Positions 34,801 to 43,166 of a stretch of 64,000 bases of DNA are shown here, piece by piece. Under the pieces are notes generated by a model. That model was not told the origin of the DNA. It made no database searches and saw only the letters and a list, made by a program, of their open reading frames with translations. A program made the translations under genes and the position numbers. Each line of letters begins with the position of its first letter. Positions within the stretch are counted from its first letter, which is position 1. This DNA is from Streptomyces sp. SID12488 (GTDB lineage: Bacteria > Actinomycetota > Actinomycetes > Streptomycetales > Streptomycetaceae): NCBI RefSeq assembly GCF_010548275.1, contig NZ_JAAGLT010000002.1, positions 1-64,000 of the forward strand. Reading direction: 5' to 3'.

Positions 34801-35539
34801 GCTCGCCTACCTGTACCGCTCCGCCGGACGCGACGGCGAGGCCCGCGACCTGCTGCGTCAGAAGCTGCGCCGGTACGGCGACACCTGGGACCTCGTCCGG
34901 CTGCGTACCGAGGTCGGTCTCGCGGTCAGCGAACGCCGGCTCGCCGACGGCTTCCCCGCCCTCAAGGACCCCCTGTACAGCTACGAACTCGCCCATGAGC
35001 GCGACCTGCGCGCCCTCGGCCTCTACGTCGACAGGTTCGGCCCCGACCGCTTCGACACCGTGCGCTGCCGGTTCAGCTACGCCGCCGACCTGCACGCCCT
35101 CGGCAAGGCCGACGAGGCCGAACAGCAGGCCCGGCAGTGCGTGGACACCCTCGCCCGCTGGTTCGGGCCGGGGCACCCCTACACGGGCGTCGCGCAGGTG
35201 CGCCACGGCGTCTATCTGCGGGCCACCGGGGAGCTGCGGCTGGCCGAGGAGGTCGGCCGGGGCACGCTCAACCTCCTCACCCACAAGCTGGGCCGGGCCC
35301 ACCCCTGGGTCGCCATCGCGGAGAACTCCCTTGCTGCCACGCTCGCTTCGGCGGGCCGCGACGAGGAGGCCGTCGAACTCGCCCGCACCGCCCTGGCCCG
35401 CCTCGGCGACCTGGGCATCGCCCACCGCGTCGGCGGTCGCCGGGTCCGCGCCCACGTGGAACGCCTCACCGGCGTCGACCCCACCCGCCCCGTCCCGCCC
35501 TCGGGCTACGACATCGACCTGGAACTGCCCGACGTGTGA
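31868..35539 (+). CDS. FxSxx-COOH-type NTPase/TPR protein with degenerate MinD domain
   Basis: The 1,223-residue protein has four regions. Residues 1-230 resemble the MinD/ParA domain of FxsT proteins, but the P-loop reads SENLGLSTT where the paralogue at 49297-53232 has KGGTGRT, so nucleotide binding is probably lost. Residues 240-330 look TIR-like (TVVHSARHALWAAWLRDRLALKG). Residues 370-700 form an NB-ARC-type NTPase with an intact Walker A, GPSGWGKS (407-414). Residues 830-1200 are tetratricopeptide repeats (LTHPRTLLSADSYAATLRALGRFDDAL and similar). Such STAND-like proteins usually sense a signal and oligomerise. The ATG at 31868 fits a weak GGAGAAG site, and the gene follows the precursor by 135 bases on the same strand. 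Confidence 0.8.
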   Translation: MPDANTPDRPGPFAVFLATSENLGLSTTLRNVADILADTNRSVLLVDGRSGEPDASALPPRPEPGRVHTATAPGGPALAALAEDPVAAAYDHLLVEAPVPDSSEETEPVRSAAYADTLVVCFAMTAWSIDGAAALAEDLMVRRGDRPVRLLTLGLKSDTGVHDRLRDSRERVRRKFAPVAAALGRTDIPFLEIPYNPLYQDSLSLAVDAEDAGTISGLRPYYEQLADQLRARRAARLTDVTVVHSARHALWAAWLRDRLALKGVRTELRRADTYAGERPGSGAALLFLSPDDADDTLLEQIGALSHTDVRILLVDEPFPHTAAAHHERIDLRDTTEDQALRLLYTGLGLGAPEPGDSAGGAGFPRLPETTNVGTRDSAFADRAGLLGTLHEELRGAARDGACLVLHGPSGWGKSDTAHELCHRIGASYDVVWWVRAWERTRVERGLGRLAGRLGAPEDRLGTDGDGISRLLSRLSRTDAEAESWLIVYDGVTDPAELHGLLPVPHERGHVLITSRTAPAESDAAEEPRPPHLRPLAIGPMDAEESRALLAEKVPEIGERQARQIGSVVDSVPQALHLAAHCLAERTAAHRRDDHMNQDAAVRAAVGDLLAEYRAAKTELLRTTDAVSPVAVMVQVARRVVQATPGAVAWRAESPEHDAVGWLLGAASLLTGRGMGLELLRSRRILSELARDDESSAPAPAGTEVLLPDEHMVSVALWALAQVGLLDVDFDRTRQPLVQHHGLRDLIRAGMDPAERAHIESVLRGVLSEHAPQGPDLPADWAREVFSLRLWEDPRPRVRRSLLRHLNALSQRAEAADLDRLLDIAGRAREEWRAYDDTDADEQSPEYLRLLNFVARAHRLRGDYDLSRRIAQDALRGHRRLLGLTHPRTLLSADSYAATLRALGRFDDALLQLRPVLEGLTLLLGPQHPATIQAEHNLALTEALTGRVAPALTAIQDRFRYRQAVGGTDDPVAWNAAELLAYLYRSAGRDGEARDLLRQKLRRYGDTWDLVRLRTEVGLAVSERRLADGFPALKDPLYSYELAHERDLRALGLYVDRFGPDRFDTVRCRFSYAADLHALGKADEAEQQARQCVDTLARWFGPGHPYTGVAQVRHGVYLRATGELRLAEEVGRGTLNLLTHKLGRAHPWVAIAENSLAATLASAGRDEEAVELARTALARLGDLGIAHRVGGRRVRAHVERLTGVDPTRPVPPSGYDIDLELPDV

Positions 35540-35566
35540 CCCGCCCGTACGGCGGCCCTCCCGGAG

Positions 35567-35650
35567 ACCGACCGGCAAGGCACCGACCGGCAAGGCACCG
35601 ATCGGCAAGGCACCGACCGGCAACGCACTGATCAGCAACGCACCGACCAG
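35567..35650. repeat. 15-bp tandem repeat, 5.6 copies
   Basis: Five 15-base units of ACCGACCGGCAAGGC type plus a 9-base partial unit fill the gap between the NTPase/TPR gene and the next gene. The last units carry substitutions, so the array is decaying at its right end. It lies directly before the ribosome site of the following gene and might influence its translation; otherwise it is a neutral minisatellite. Confidence 0.9.
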
Positions 35651-35666
35651 TGAAAGGCGAGCACCC

Positions 35667-36680
35667 GTGGCAGCCCCCGTACCGCACCGGAGCACCACGC
35701 TGAAGGAGTCCCACTGGACTCCCAAGCGCCACGGCCTGATAACCGCGCTGTGCGAGGAGACCCTCGAACGGACGCCCGCGATCCGCTCCCTGGCCCACTA
35801 CAGCAACGGCATCCTCGACTTCGTCGCCCTGAGGGCGGACCGCGCCCCGCTCTCCAGCCTGGTCACCGAGATCGGCGACGACGCGCAGAACGAGTCGCTG
35901 CCCGGCTCCAGGCTGCTGCTGTGCACCCAGGACCTCGGCGCCGTCCTGCGCCCGCTGAAGACCGGCGAGCTGATGCGCACGGTCCTCGCGGGCACCCGCG
36001 CCGGCCTGTGGGGCGGACGGGCCCGCCCCGACGAGTTCCTGGCGGCGGTGACGGACGTACCCGGCGGCGTGCCCGACATGGACGACGCGATGAACCGGCT
36101 CGTCACCCGTATCCGCACCGAAGTGCACGGGCTGCCCGACGAGTTGCTCGGCGGCGACGCGCAGGCGAAGGCCCATCTCCAGAGCGGGGAGGCACCGGCG
36201 GGCCCGCATGTCGACTTCGGGACGGCCGCCGCCCCGAACGCCGTGTACGAGCAGCGGCTGCGCGATCTGTGGCGCACCCAGGTGAACACCACGGACCTGC
36301 AGTACGCGGGCTACTACCGGGACTGGACCCTGGTCTGTGTCGGTGACGTCTTCGACAGCCAGGAACTCGGCCCGCGCTTCATGGACGTCAGCGTGCGCAC
36401 CCGGCGGACGGCCTACCGGGACCTCTCGCGCAGCCTGCGCGGCCATCTGATCCGCCTCAAGGACGCGCTCGACCTGATCGCCCCGCCCCCCGTCAACGGC
36501 GCCTCCGTCGAGCGGCTCGTCCTCGACGTCCAGGAAGGGGCGGTGTACGTCCACTGGACCTCGCCCCGCGCCTTCCTCCTCGGCGTCACCCTCGACCAGC
36601 GCCAGGTCGCCAACGCGGAACAGCGGCTCGCGGCCCTCGCCCGGGCCACGGGCGCTGTGACCGTGCCGCCGCCGCGCTGA
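35667..36680 (+). CDS. Unrecognised 337-residue protein in the variant RiPP locus
   Basis: I do not recognise this family. The protein appears soluble, without signal peptide or membrane helix. Visible features are a conserved-looking N-terminus (TLKESHWTPKRHGLITALCEETLERTPAIRSLAHYS), a central DLQYAGYYRDWTLVCVGDVFDS stretch, and a C-terminal half of mixed helix and strand ending in a possible small domain (VERLVLDVQEGAVYVHWTSP). It starts at GTG 35667 after AAAGG and a 15-bp tandem repeat, 127 bases downstream of the NTPase/TPR gene, so the two are probably cotranscribed. It converges on the ATPase operon. A structural or effector role in the same system is only inference. Confidence 0.6.
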   Translation: MAAPVPHRSTTLKESHWTPKRHGLITALCEETLERTPAIRSLAHYSNGILDFVALRADRAPLSSLVTEIGDDAQNESLPGSRLLLCTQDLGAVLRPLKTGELMRTVLAGTRAGLWGGRARPDEFLAAVTDVPGGVPDMDDAMNRLVTRIRTEVHGLPDELLGGDAQAKAHLQSGEAPAGPHVDFGTAAAPNAVYEQRLRDLWRTQVNTTDLQYAGYYRDWTLVCVGDVFDSQELGPRFMDVSVRTRRTAYRDLSRSLRGHLIRLKDALDLIAPPPVNGASVERLVLDVQEGAVYVHWTSPRAFLLGVTLDQRQVANAEQRLAALARATGAVTVPPPR

Positions 36681-36683
36681 ACA

Positions 36684-36700
36684 CCCTTACAGGATAAGGG
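36684..36700. terminator. Weak hairpin between convergent genes
   Basis: CCCTTA and TAAGGG form a 6-bp stem around CAGGA in the 34-base gap between the convergent genes ending at 36680 and 36715. It may help terminate both, but it is short. Confidence 0.35.
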
Positions 36701-36714
36701 AGTTGCGCCGGTCT

Positions 36715-39042
36715 CTAGGGCACCGCCGGAGTGCTCAGGGTGCCCCAGACCTCCTCCGCGAGGACCTCCACCGTGCGGGCCGGGGTCAGCGGGTGCTGAT
36801 GTTCCGCGCTGCCCAGCAGATGCACCGGCAGCACCTCGACCGCGCTCTCGTACTCGCGGCAGATCCGGCGCAGTTCGCGCAGCTGGACCTCGGTCGGAGT
36901 ACCCGGAGTCGCGGCCCGTGCCCAGGTCGCGACCGCGCCCCGGAACTCCTCCGTGAGCGCCCGCACCAGCGTCGCGCAGCCCAGCACGCTCAGATCCGCC
37001 GAGGTCGCCGTCGCCCGCCGGTTCACGCTCCGGCCGGCCACCCGCCGGGTCACCGACTCCAGCATCGCCAGCGCGTCCCGGAACCGCCGCCGCACCGGGC
37101 CCGGCAGCTCCTCGGCCGGCTCCTCGTCGGCGGTCGCGAGACCGGGCCGCGCCACCAGCGCGGGCACCCCCGCCGGCCCGGTCGAGCCCGGACGCACCTC
37201 CAGCGTCATCGCGGCCAGGTTGCGGCGCATCTCGTCGAGGTGGGCCGTCTGCTGGTCCAGGTTGCGGCGCATCCGCTCGCCCAGCTCGGCGAGGTCCTCC
37301 TCCCGGCCCTCCTCCACGAGCCGTCGCTCCAGCTGCAGCAGCGCCTCGTGCACGCTCTTCGGGAACACGCCCTGCCGGTACACCAGCGGGCGGGAGCCGA
37401 TCGACCGCCCGAGCCGGTCCTGCATCGCGTGCGACACCAGCCCGTTGACCACCAGCAGTGCCTCGAAGCGCCCCGGGCGCACCGCGCTCCGCAGCCCGTT
37501 CACCTGGGTGACGATCCGTTCGACGTCGTCGGCGAGGAGCAGGGAGCGGGCGTAGACCACCGCGATGTAGGCGTTCGGCGCCGGCGACAGCCAGTACAGG
37601 ACCTCCTCCCGGCCGCCCGCCGAGCGCGTGAGCCTCGCCGGCACCGGATCGCGGGAGGCGATCCGCCACTGGCCCAGGTCGAGGGCGTCGTGCACATCGC
37701 CCAGGACCCGCTGGTACGACACCAGTTCGTGCAGCTCCCGGACAGCCCTGAGCATCGTCGCACCGGGCACCCGGCGCACCACGGGCTCGCTGTCGTCGGG
37801 CGCGTTGGGTTCCTCGCTGAGCTGCCAGGCGCGCCGGGAGGTCTTGAGCACTTCGCGGGGCACGCCTTCGGTCAACTCGTGGAGGAGGCGCATGGCTTCG
37901 TCGTCGAAGGGCCCGGTGGGCGGCGGTTCCCCGCCGGGCGTTCCGCCGGTCGCCTCGTCACCCGTGGCCAGATAGCCCGCCACCAGGTCCCTGGTGCCTT
38001 CCTGGGCGAGCCCCGTCGGCCACAGCTGCACCACCCGCTCGTGCACGCTCTGGCGCAGCGCCCGCAGTCCGTCGGGCGAGGTGCAGAACACCAACAGACC
38101 GCCGAGGCTCGTATAGATGTTGATGAGGCGTTCGAAGGCGTCCATGAACGCGCGCCGGTTGTCGTCCGGCCAGTCCAGCACCTTCTCCAGCGAGTCGAGG
38201 AGCAGGACGTACGGGCGCCCGACCCGGCCGTGCAGAAAGCCCTGCACGGCCAGCGCGTCGAAGACCCGGTCGATACCGGCCGCGAGGTCCGGGCGCCCGC
38301 CCGCTGGGCCGATCGCCTCGGTGATGCCGCGCTCGCGCAGCGGCTCGGCGGGCTCCGCGCCGTTCAGCCAGTTCCACACCATCCGGTTGAACGGCGGTTC
38401 GAGGAGCAGGGCGAGCGCGGTGGAGAACATGCGGTGCTCGGTGACCTCGCCCAGCTTGCCGCGCAGATCCGCGTGGATCACCTCGGGGTCGTAGCGCAGC
38501 GCGGAGACGACCTTGTCCGGGTCGAGTTCACGGCTGAGCAGCCCGGTCGCGATGTCGTTCAGGGTGCCACGGCGCGGGTCGTCGTCATCGGTGCCCACCC
38601 AGCCGGCCGTCACATACGCGTAGTAGTCCCGCACCAGCTCCTCGAAGGACCGTTTGCCCTGGTCGGTGTCGCCGGGTCCGCGCAGCCGGTCGCGGTAGAG
38701 CCGCCCCATGTCCTGTGCCGGTTCGTCCACGATCCAGGTCGCCGCCTCGGGGTGCTGCCTCTGCATCGTCTGGTAGGTCCGGCGCAGGGCGTGGCTCTTG
38801 CCGAGGCCGAACTCGCCCACCAGAGCGATCGCCCGGCCCCGCCGGCCACCGGCGGCCGGCGGCGCGAAGTAGTCGTCGACGAGCGACTCGACGTCCGTGA
38901 TCAGCGGGGTGTCGATGTGGGCGTTGCCCGAGTTGGCGGCCTGGACCCGCGCGTCCCCCAGGTCGGACGAGGGCCCCAGGCGCACGACCGGGATCAGCGG
39001 GAAGGGATTCCGGTGCCAGGTGTGTCCACTGGTCGGTGTCAC
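36715..39042 (-). CDS. Large P-loop ATPase of unknown role
   Basis: The 775-residue protein has an AAA/STAND-type ATPase domain in its first half. Walker A is GEFGLGKS (about residues 76-83), Walker B-like PYVLLLDSLEKVLDW is near 290, and a sensor-like LGGLLVFCTS follows. The second half is largely helical and includes a probable coiled coil (LERRLVEEGREEDLAELGERMRRNLDQQTAHLDEMRRNL). No transmembrane segment is seen. It is the last gene of a three-gene unit (41223-36715) with a second smaller ATPase and a membrane protein. That arrangement suggests an ATP-driven complex at the membrane, but the function is unknown and a link to the adjacent peptide system is only positional. Confidence 0.7.
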   Translation of the reverse strand: MTPTSGHTWHRNPFPLIPVVRLGPSSDLGDARVQAANSGNAHIDTPLITDVESLVDDYFAPPAAGGRRGRAIALVGEFGLGKSHALRRTYQTMQRQHPEAATWIVDEPAQDMGRLYRDRLRGPGDTDQGKRSFEELVRDYYAYVTAGWVGTDDDDPRRGTLNDIATGLLSRELDPDKVVSALRYDPEVIHADLRGKLGEVTEHRMFSTALALLLEPPFNRMVWNWLNGAEPAEPLRERGITEAIGPAGGRPDLAAGIDRVFDALAVQGFLHGRVGRPYVLLLDSLEKVLDWPDDNRRAFMDAFERLINIYTSLGGLLVFCTSPDGLRALRQSVHERVVQLWPTGLAQEGTRDLVAGYLATGDEATGGTPGGEPPPTGPFDDEAMRLLHELTEGVPREVLKTSRRAWQLSEEPNAPDDSEPVVRRVPGATMLRAVRELHELVSYQRVLGDVHDALDLGQWRIASRDPVPARLTRSAGGREEVLYWLSPAPNAYIAVVYARSLLLADDVERIVTQVNGLRSAVRPGRFEALLVVNGLVSHAMQDRLGRSIGSRPLVYRQGVFPKSVHEALLQLERRLVEEGREEDLAELGERMRRNLDQQTAHLDEMRRNLAAMTLEVRPGSTGPAGVPALVARPGLATADEEPAEELPGPVRRRFRDALAMLESVTRRVAGRSVNRRATATSADLSVLGCATLVRALTEEFRGAVATWARAATPGTPTEVQLRELRRICREYESAVEVLPVHLLGSAEHQHPLTPARTVEVLAEEVWGTLSTPAVP

Positions 39043-39154
39043 GATGGCACTCCTCGTGTGTCCGGTGTCGGCCTTGGGAGCGGCGAGCGGGTGCGGCGGG
39101 ACATCTGTTCGGTTCCTGTGTACGGGCGGAACGGGCGCGTCGGGAGTCCTGCGG

Positions 39155-40249
39155 CTAGTCGGATCTGAGGTTCGCGCGGGTCAGGTCCCCGAGGACGAGG
39201 CCGGGCGGGGTGAGATGACGGGCGGTCACCCGCACCCGGCCGTCCGCGAGTCTCTGCTGCTCGGCGATCCGGAAGCACTGCTGGCGCAGGTACCGTACGT
39301 CGGCATCGCACCACGGGTCGGGGTCCGGCTTCGGGTCCTGCGCCTGCCCCGGAACCGCGGGTGGCGGCGGTGCGTTCCCGTGGTCGGGATGGCCGCCGCG
39401 AGCGGCCTCGGTGAACTTCACGGTGTCCTCCGTGGCGAGCGAACCGAGCGAGAGAAGGGTGACCGCCGTGTCCATGGGCAGTCCCGCGATCACCTCACGC
39501 GCCGTACTCCGGTCCTGGTGACTCATCTCGACGAACAGTACGATCCGGCTCTGTGCGTGGCTCAGCCAGGTCTTGAGGAAGTTCGTCCGCACCTCGCCCC
39601 CGGCGTCCCGCCAGTCGATGTGCGGGACGATGGCGAACAGCAGACTGTTCTGCTGGACGAGAAGTCTGCTGATGCCCCTGAACGCCGCGCGGATGTCGTC
39701 CCCGGTGACCGACGGGTCGAGCGGTACCCCGGGAAACTCCGCCTCCAGGGTCTCGACGAGCTTGTTGCGTATGGCGGCGTTGATCTTCTGGGTGCTGGCG
39801 AAGTGTCCGCTGCCGTCCCAGCTGACGTCCTCACCGCCGTTCACGTACCCGCCGGCCATCGCCACGATGGGACGCGGTGCGAGGTGGGGCCGCTCCTGTT
39901 CCCTGAACTGCCGCGCGAGCTCCTGGAAATACTCGTGCGCCCGGTGCACGCACCGGTGGATGAGGGTGGTCTTGCCCATGCCCACCGGCCCGGTCACCAC
40001 GACCAGATGTCCGCCCACGCCCGGCAGCAGCAGTCCGGTCAGCTGGGCCCGGAGACATTCCTCGAACAGGTCGAGCTGCTCCTGCGCGTGGTCGACGTCC
40101 ACCCACTGGTGGACGTGGCTCCCGTCCTTCCACGGCACCAGCGGATGGTCGTCCTGCGGCCGGGCGTGCCCCGCGGGCAGCAGGTCCCTGATCTCCGGCA
40201 GGAAAACGCCGAACGGGTTCTCGTCGTACTCGTCCTGCGGCCCGGTCAT
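39155..40249 (-). CDS. P-loop ATPase, middle gene of the ATPase operon
   Basis: The 364-residue protein has Walker A GPVGMGKTT near residue 87, a Walker B-like strand RIVLFVEMS near 250, and a third conserved block AVTLLSLGSLATEDTVKF, fitting a STAND/AAA-type ATPase. The N-terminus (YDENPFGVFLPEIRDLLPAG) precedes the nucleotide domain, and the C-terminus carries a short helical tail (VRYLRQQCFRIAEQQRLADGRV) that could bind a partner. I do not recognise the family. Its ATG at 40249 overlaps the stop of the upstream membrane-protein gene by four bases. The gap to the next ATPase gene is 112 bases. Confidence 0.7.
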   Translation of the reverse strand: MTGPQDEYDENPFGVFLPEIRDLLPAGHARPQDDHPLVPWKDGSHVHQWVDVDHAQEQLDLFEECLRAQLTGLLLPGVGGHLVVVTGPVGMGKTTLIHRCVHRAHEYFQELARQFREQERPHLAPRPIVAMAGGYVNGGEDVSWDGSGHFASTQKINAAIRNKLVETLEAEFPGVPLDPSVTGDDIRAAFRGISRLLVQQNSLLFAIVPHIDWRDAGGEVRTNFLKTWLSHAQSRIVLFVEMSHQDRSTAREVIAGLPMDTAVTLLSLGSLATEDTVKFTEAARGGHPDHGNAPPPPAVPGQAQDPKPDPDPWCDADVRYLRQQCFRIAEQQRLADGRVRVTARHLTPPGLVLGDLTRANLRSD

Positions 40250-41223
40250 CGCGCGCCCCCCGTTCCAGTTGTCCCCGGGAGTGCCGGACGGTTTCGGACG
40301 GTGCGCCAACTCCAGTACAGGGAAGTGCGGTTGAGTGCGGGCAGGGAGCGCAGGCAGCGGTCCACGGACTCCTGTTCCCCGGTCGCCGTACGAGCGCGGG
40401 TCTGCGAGTCGGGCAGATACAGGCCGGCGGTCCGCGGCAACGGCTCGGCCAGGGGCAGCCCGTCGGCGAGCCGCTCGGCCGCCGCACGCCGGGCCGGGGG
40501 ATCGGGCACCCGGGACAGGGTGACGGCCAGGGCGTCCCGCGCGGCCCGCACCGCCGTGTGGTCCGCCCGCTCGTCCTGCCGGTAGTCGGCGAGGTACTCC
40601 CGTACAGCAGCCCGGTACGCGCTCTCCGCAGTCCCCAACTCCTGCCGCAGCGAACGCCGTTCCGACTGCCCGCGCTCGTAGGACTGGCCGCCCAGGGTGA
40701 GCAGCGCACCCGCCAGGAGCAGGGGCAGTTGCTTCAGCAGGGTCACGACCCAGCCGTCCTCGCCGGCGCCCTTGTCCTCCCGCGCGGCCGTCGCCGGGGA
40801 GTCCGACCCGGCGGCCATGAGCGCGGCGCAGGCCCGCCCGAAGTCCTTGTCGTGGTCCTTGGCCCACCGCTCCGGAGAAACCTCCGCGTCGGCCTTCAGT
40901 AGCCCCAGCCGGACGGCGGCCGTGAGCAGGTCGGTGCGGTGGACGGGGTCGAGGCAGTACACCAACTGGGCATCCCGCTCAGGGGAGTCGGCGCCCCCGG
41001 CGGCTGCGGCGAAGGCCGGCGCGGCACCGGCGGCCAGCAGCAGGAGAGCCGCCCCGGTCACCGTGTGCCGGGCGTACCGTGCGCGCGGCCGGCGGTCCGG
41101 GGAAGGGACACTTCGAGTGCTCTGGGTGCTTTGGGTGCTCCTGCTGTTCCTGCCGCTCCGGGTCAGTGGCCGGGTGCCGTCGCAGGGCACCCCTCGCACA
41201 CCTGATCTCCTCGCCCGCCTCAT
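40246..41223 (-). CDS. Membrane protein heading the ATPase operon
   Basis: The 325-residue protein has an Arg-rich N-terminus with TQSTQST-type repeats and a signal-anchor helix (TGAALLLLAAGAAPAFAAAA, about 55-75). A short external domain with two Cys (LVYCLDPVHRT, FGRACAALM) follows, then a second helix (WVVTLLKQLPLLLAGALLTLGG, about 160-182), and a cytoplasmic helical tail with coiled-coil character (SYERGQSERRSLRQELGTAESAYRAAVREYL). The topology suits a membrane anchor whose tail recruits the two ATPases encoded after it. The ATG at 41223 follows GGGGGAG. No enzymatic motif is recognised. Confidence 0.7.
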   Translation of the reverse strand: MRRARRSGVRGVPCDGTRPLTRSGRNSRSTQSTQSTRSVPSPDRRPRARYARHTVTGAALLLLAAGAAPAFAAAAGGADSPERDAQLVYCLDPVHRTDLLTAAVRLGLLKADAEVSPERWAKDHDKDFGRACAALMAAGSDSPATAAREDKGAGEDGWVVTLLKQLPLLLAGALLTLGGQSYERGQSERRSLRQELGTAESAYRAAVREYLADYRQDERADHTAVRAARDALAVTLSRVPDPPARRAAAERLADGLPLAEPLPRTAGLYLPDSQTRARTATGEQESVDRCLRSLPALNRTSLYWSWRTVRNRPALPGTTGTGGAR

Positions 41224-41393
41224 CAGCGTCTCCCCCGTCCGGTGCCGGCACTTCACACGCCTGGTAGGTCTCGTACGTCTTGCATTCCCCGCGGTCGCCG
41301 CCCGTCCTACATTTCCGGCCCGCCGGAACTCTGCGCTCCGCACTCCGGAACTCCCCAGTCCGGAACCCTGTGGTCCAGAACTCCGTACTCCGG

Positions 41394-42605
41394 TTACGCG
41401 ACCGGCTGTTCGTCCTCCGTATGCTGGTCGTACGGAGAGTGACGCCCGGCGTCGGTGGAGAGTTCCCGGCGGGAGCGCGCCCGCCATCGCCGGGGCGGAT
41501 GCGCCAGGAGTGCCTGCGAGGTGCCGTGCAGCAGGTTGACGGTGATGACGGCCGGGCCGACGGTCGCGGCGGTGCCCGGGAAGTCCCGCTCCAGAGTCAG
41601 GGCGATCAGCACGGCCGTGATGCCGTTCTGCTGGCCGAGGCCGAGCGCGATCCGGTCACGGCGCTCCAACCCCCGTACGAACAAAGGCAGTACGCCCAGC
41701 GCCACCACCGCCTGCGCGGCGAACGCCGCCACGCCGAGCACGAACCCCGGCCACAGCGCCACCCCGTGCGCGAGCAGCAGCCCGAGGGTCAGGAACGCGG
41801 CGAGGAACGCGCCGCCCACCGCCCGGCCGACCGCCTTGTCGAGCACCGTGGCACGCAGTACGAGACCGGCCAGCGCCACCCCGAGCATCAGCTGGTTCAG
41901 CGCCGCGAGCACCACCATCGTCCCGACGAGCAGCACCGCGCCGCCGGCCTTCGCGCGCCGGACCGCCGGGACGTCCGGCAGCCTGGACACCGCACGCCGC
42001 CCGGCCCACCACAACAGCACCACGACGGCCAGGAGTACGGCGTTGAAGAGGAGACCGGTCGCGTAGTCGCCGCCCGCGCCCCGGCTGATCCCGGGGGCGC
42101 CCTCGTGGCCCGCCGCGGTGTAGGCGTACCCCGCCAGATACAGCGTCAGCAGGACCGTCATCGGGTCGTCGAACGACGCCCACGCAGTCAGCAGCGACTG
42201 GGCGCGCGGCGACATCCGTCCCTTGCCGGTCAGGGCGGCGACCGACAGCGGGTCGATCTGGGCGACGGCGATGCCGAGCACCAGGTACTCCGGCCGCCGG
42301 AACACCAGCACCATCGTGCCGGCGATCAGCCCGGCCTTCAGGACCACGCCCAGGGTGACCGCGGCCACCACACCGGGCAGATCGGCCCGCAGCGCCCTGA
42401 GATCGATCGAGTACGTGCTCCCGTACAGGCCGACCGCGAGCAGCAGCGCCGCCCCGAGCGCATAGCCGTCGGAACGCACCAGCGCCGAGACGTCCACCGC
42501 CAGACCGGCCAGCACTCCGACGGCCAGCAGGCCCGCCGCGCCGAGCACGATCCCGGGGACCACCTCCGGCAGCCTTCGTAAACGGGTGCGCAAGGATGTC
42601 CCCAT
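41394..42605 (-). CDS. CPA-type cation/proton antiporter
   Basis: The 403-residue protein has about 12 membrane helices. It contains the antiporter fold signatures AVAQIDPLSVAALTGKG (the paired Asp/Pro ion-site helix) and WASFDDPMTVLLTLYLAGY, which carries a DD pair. It exchanges a monovalent cation for protons at the cytoplasmic membrane. It ends with an unusual TAA stop and a hydrophilic tail (SRRELSTDAGRHSPYDQHTEDEQPVA). It is the upstream neighbour, 170 bases away, of the ATPase operon on the same strand. That gap contains degenerate CTCCGGAACTC-like repeats (about 41320-41393). Confidence 0.85.
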   Translation of the reverse strand: MGTSLRTRLRRLPEVVPGIVLGAAGLLAVGVLAGLAVDVSALVRSDGYALGAALLLAVGLYGSTYSIDLRALRADLPGVVAAVTLGVVLKAGLIAGTMVLVFRRPEYLVLGIAVAQIDPLSVAALTGKGRMSPRAQSLLTAWASFDDPMTVLLTLYLAGYAYTAAGHEGAPGISRGAGGDYATGLLFNAVLLAVVVLLWWAGRRAVSRLPDVPAVRRAKAGGAVLLVGTMVVLAALNQLMLGVALAGLVLRATVLDKAVGRAVGGAFLAAFLTLGLLLAHGVALWPGFVLGVAAFAAQAVVALGVLPLFVRGLERRDRIALGLGQQNGITAVLIALTLERDFPGTAATVGPAVITVNLLHGTSQALLAHPPRRWRARSRRELSTDAGRHSPYDQHTEDEQPVA

Positions 42606-43166
42606 GGCCTTGTCCCCCCCCTCCGCTCCGGCCCCGCGCGCCGTCCGGCACGAGCCGGAGAGGTTCGCCCGGCGGTACGTGTGCGACCGACGTGGGGCAG
42701 GTGAATGCTAGGACCTGTCGCCAAATTCCCGCCTGCCGGGCGACGCCATGCACGCTCCCCCAGAGGGGGGACCCCCACTCGCTGCACCGGACACAGACCC
42801 ACGTACAACCAGTACGAGGGCCTGCGCCCGGCACGCCGAGAGCACGCACCTACCCGGACATCAGCCGCTGCCGCGGCGGGCGCCCGGCCCGCCCTCCGGG
42901 CGGACGACGGGAATGTGACGACAGGCCCCAGGGGCCCTGATGCCGGGGGAGAAGCCGCACACCGGTCTGTCCTCCCCGGCCCGGCGACGCCCCCCGGCCG
43001 GTGCACGACCCGACGGGCCGGCGCCCCCGCCGTCCCGTCCTGTCCGTTCCTGTCCGTCCTGTCCTCACGATGCCCGGCCCGGGCCACCCGCGAAACCGTT
43101 TCGGCACCCTGGCCGAAAGCCAACGGTCCTTTCCAGCAAGCTATTTGACGCCCGTAGACTCACCCG
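42606..43166. other. Intergenic region with a common actinomycete interspersed element
   Basis: No gene is seen. Bases 42713-42790 (GACCTGTCGCCAAATTCCCG, then CGCTCCCCCAGAGGGGGGAC and CCCCCACTCGCTGCACCGG) resemble an intergenic element I associate with Streptomyces genomes; its function is unknown. An imperfect LacI-like palindrome, CGAAACCGTTTCG (43091-43103), lies 64 bases before the LacI gene, possibly its own operator. Confidence 0.5.

Noticed and set aside
34995..36680. A 561-residue protein joining the TPR gene tail with the unknown protein
   Set aside because: The first 224 codons are another frame of the TPR gene and the tandem repeat. The GTG at 35667 has its own ribosome site.
42713..42790. 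A small coding gene in the interspersed intergenic element
   Set aside because: Frames give low-complexity Pro/Arg/Thr peptides, there is no ribosome site, and the element resembles non-coding sequence I associate with actinomycete intergenic regions.
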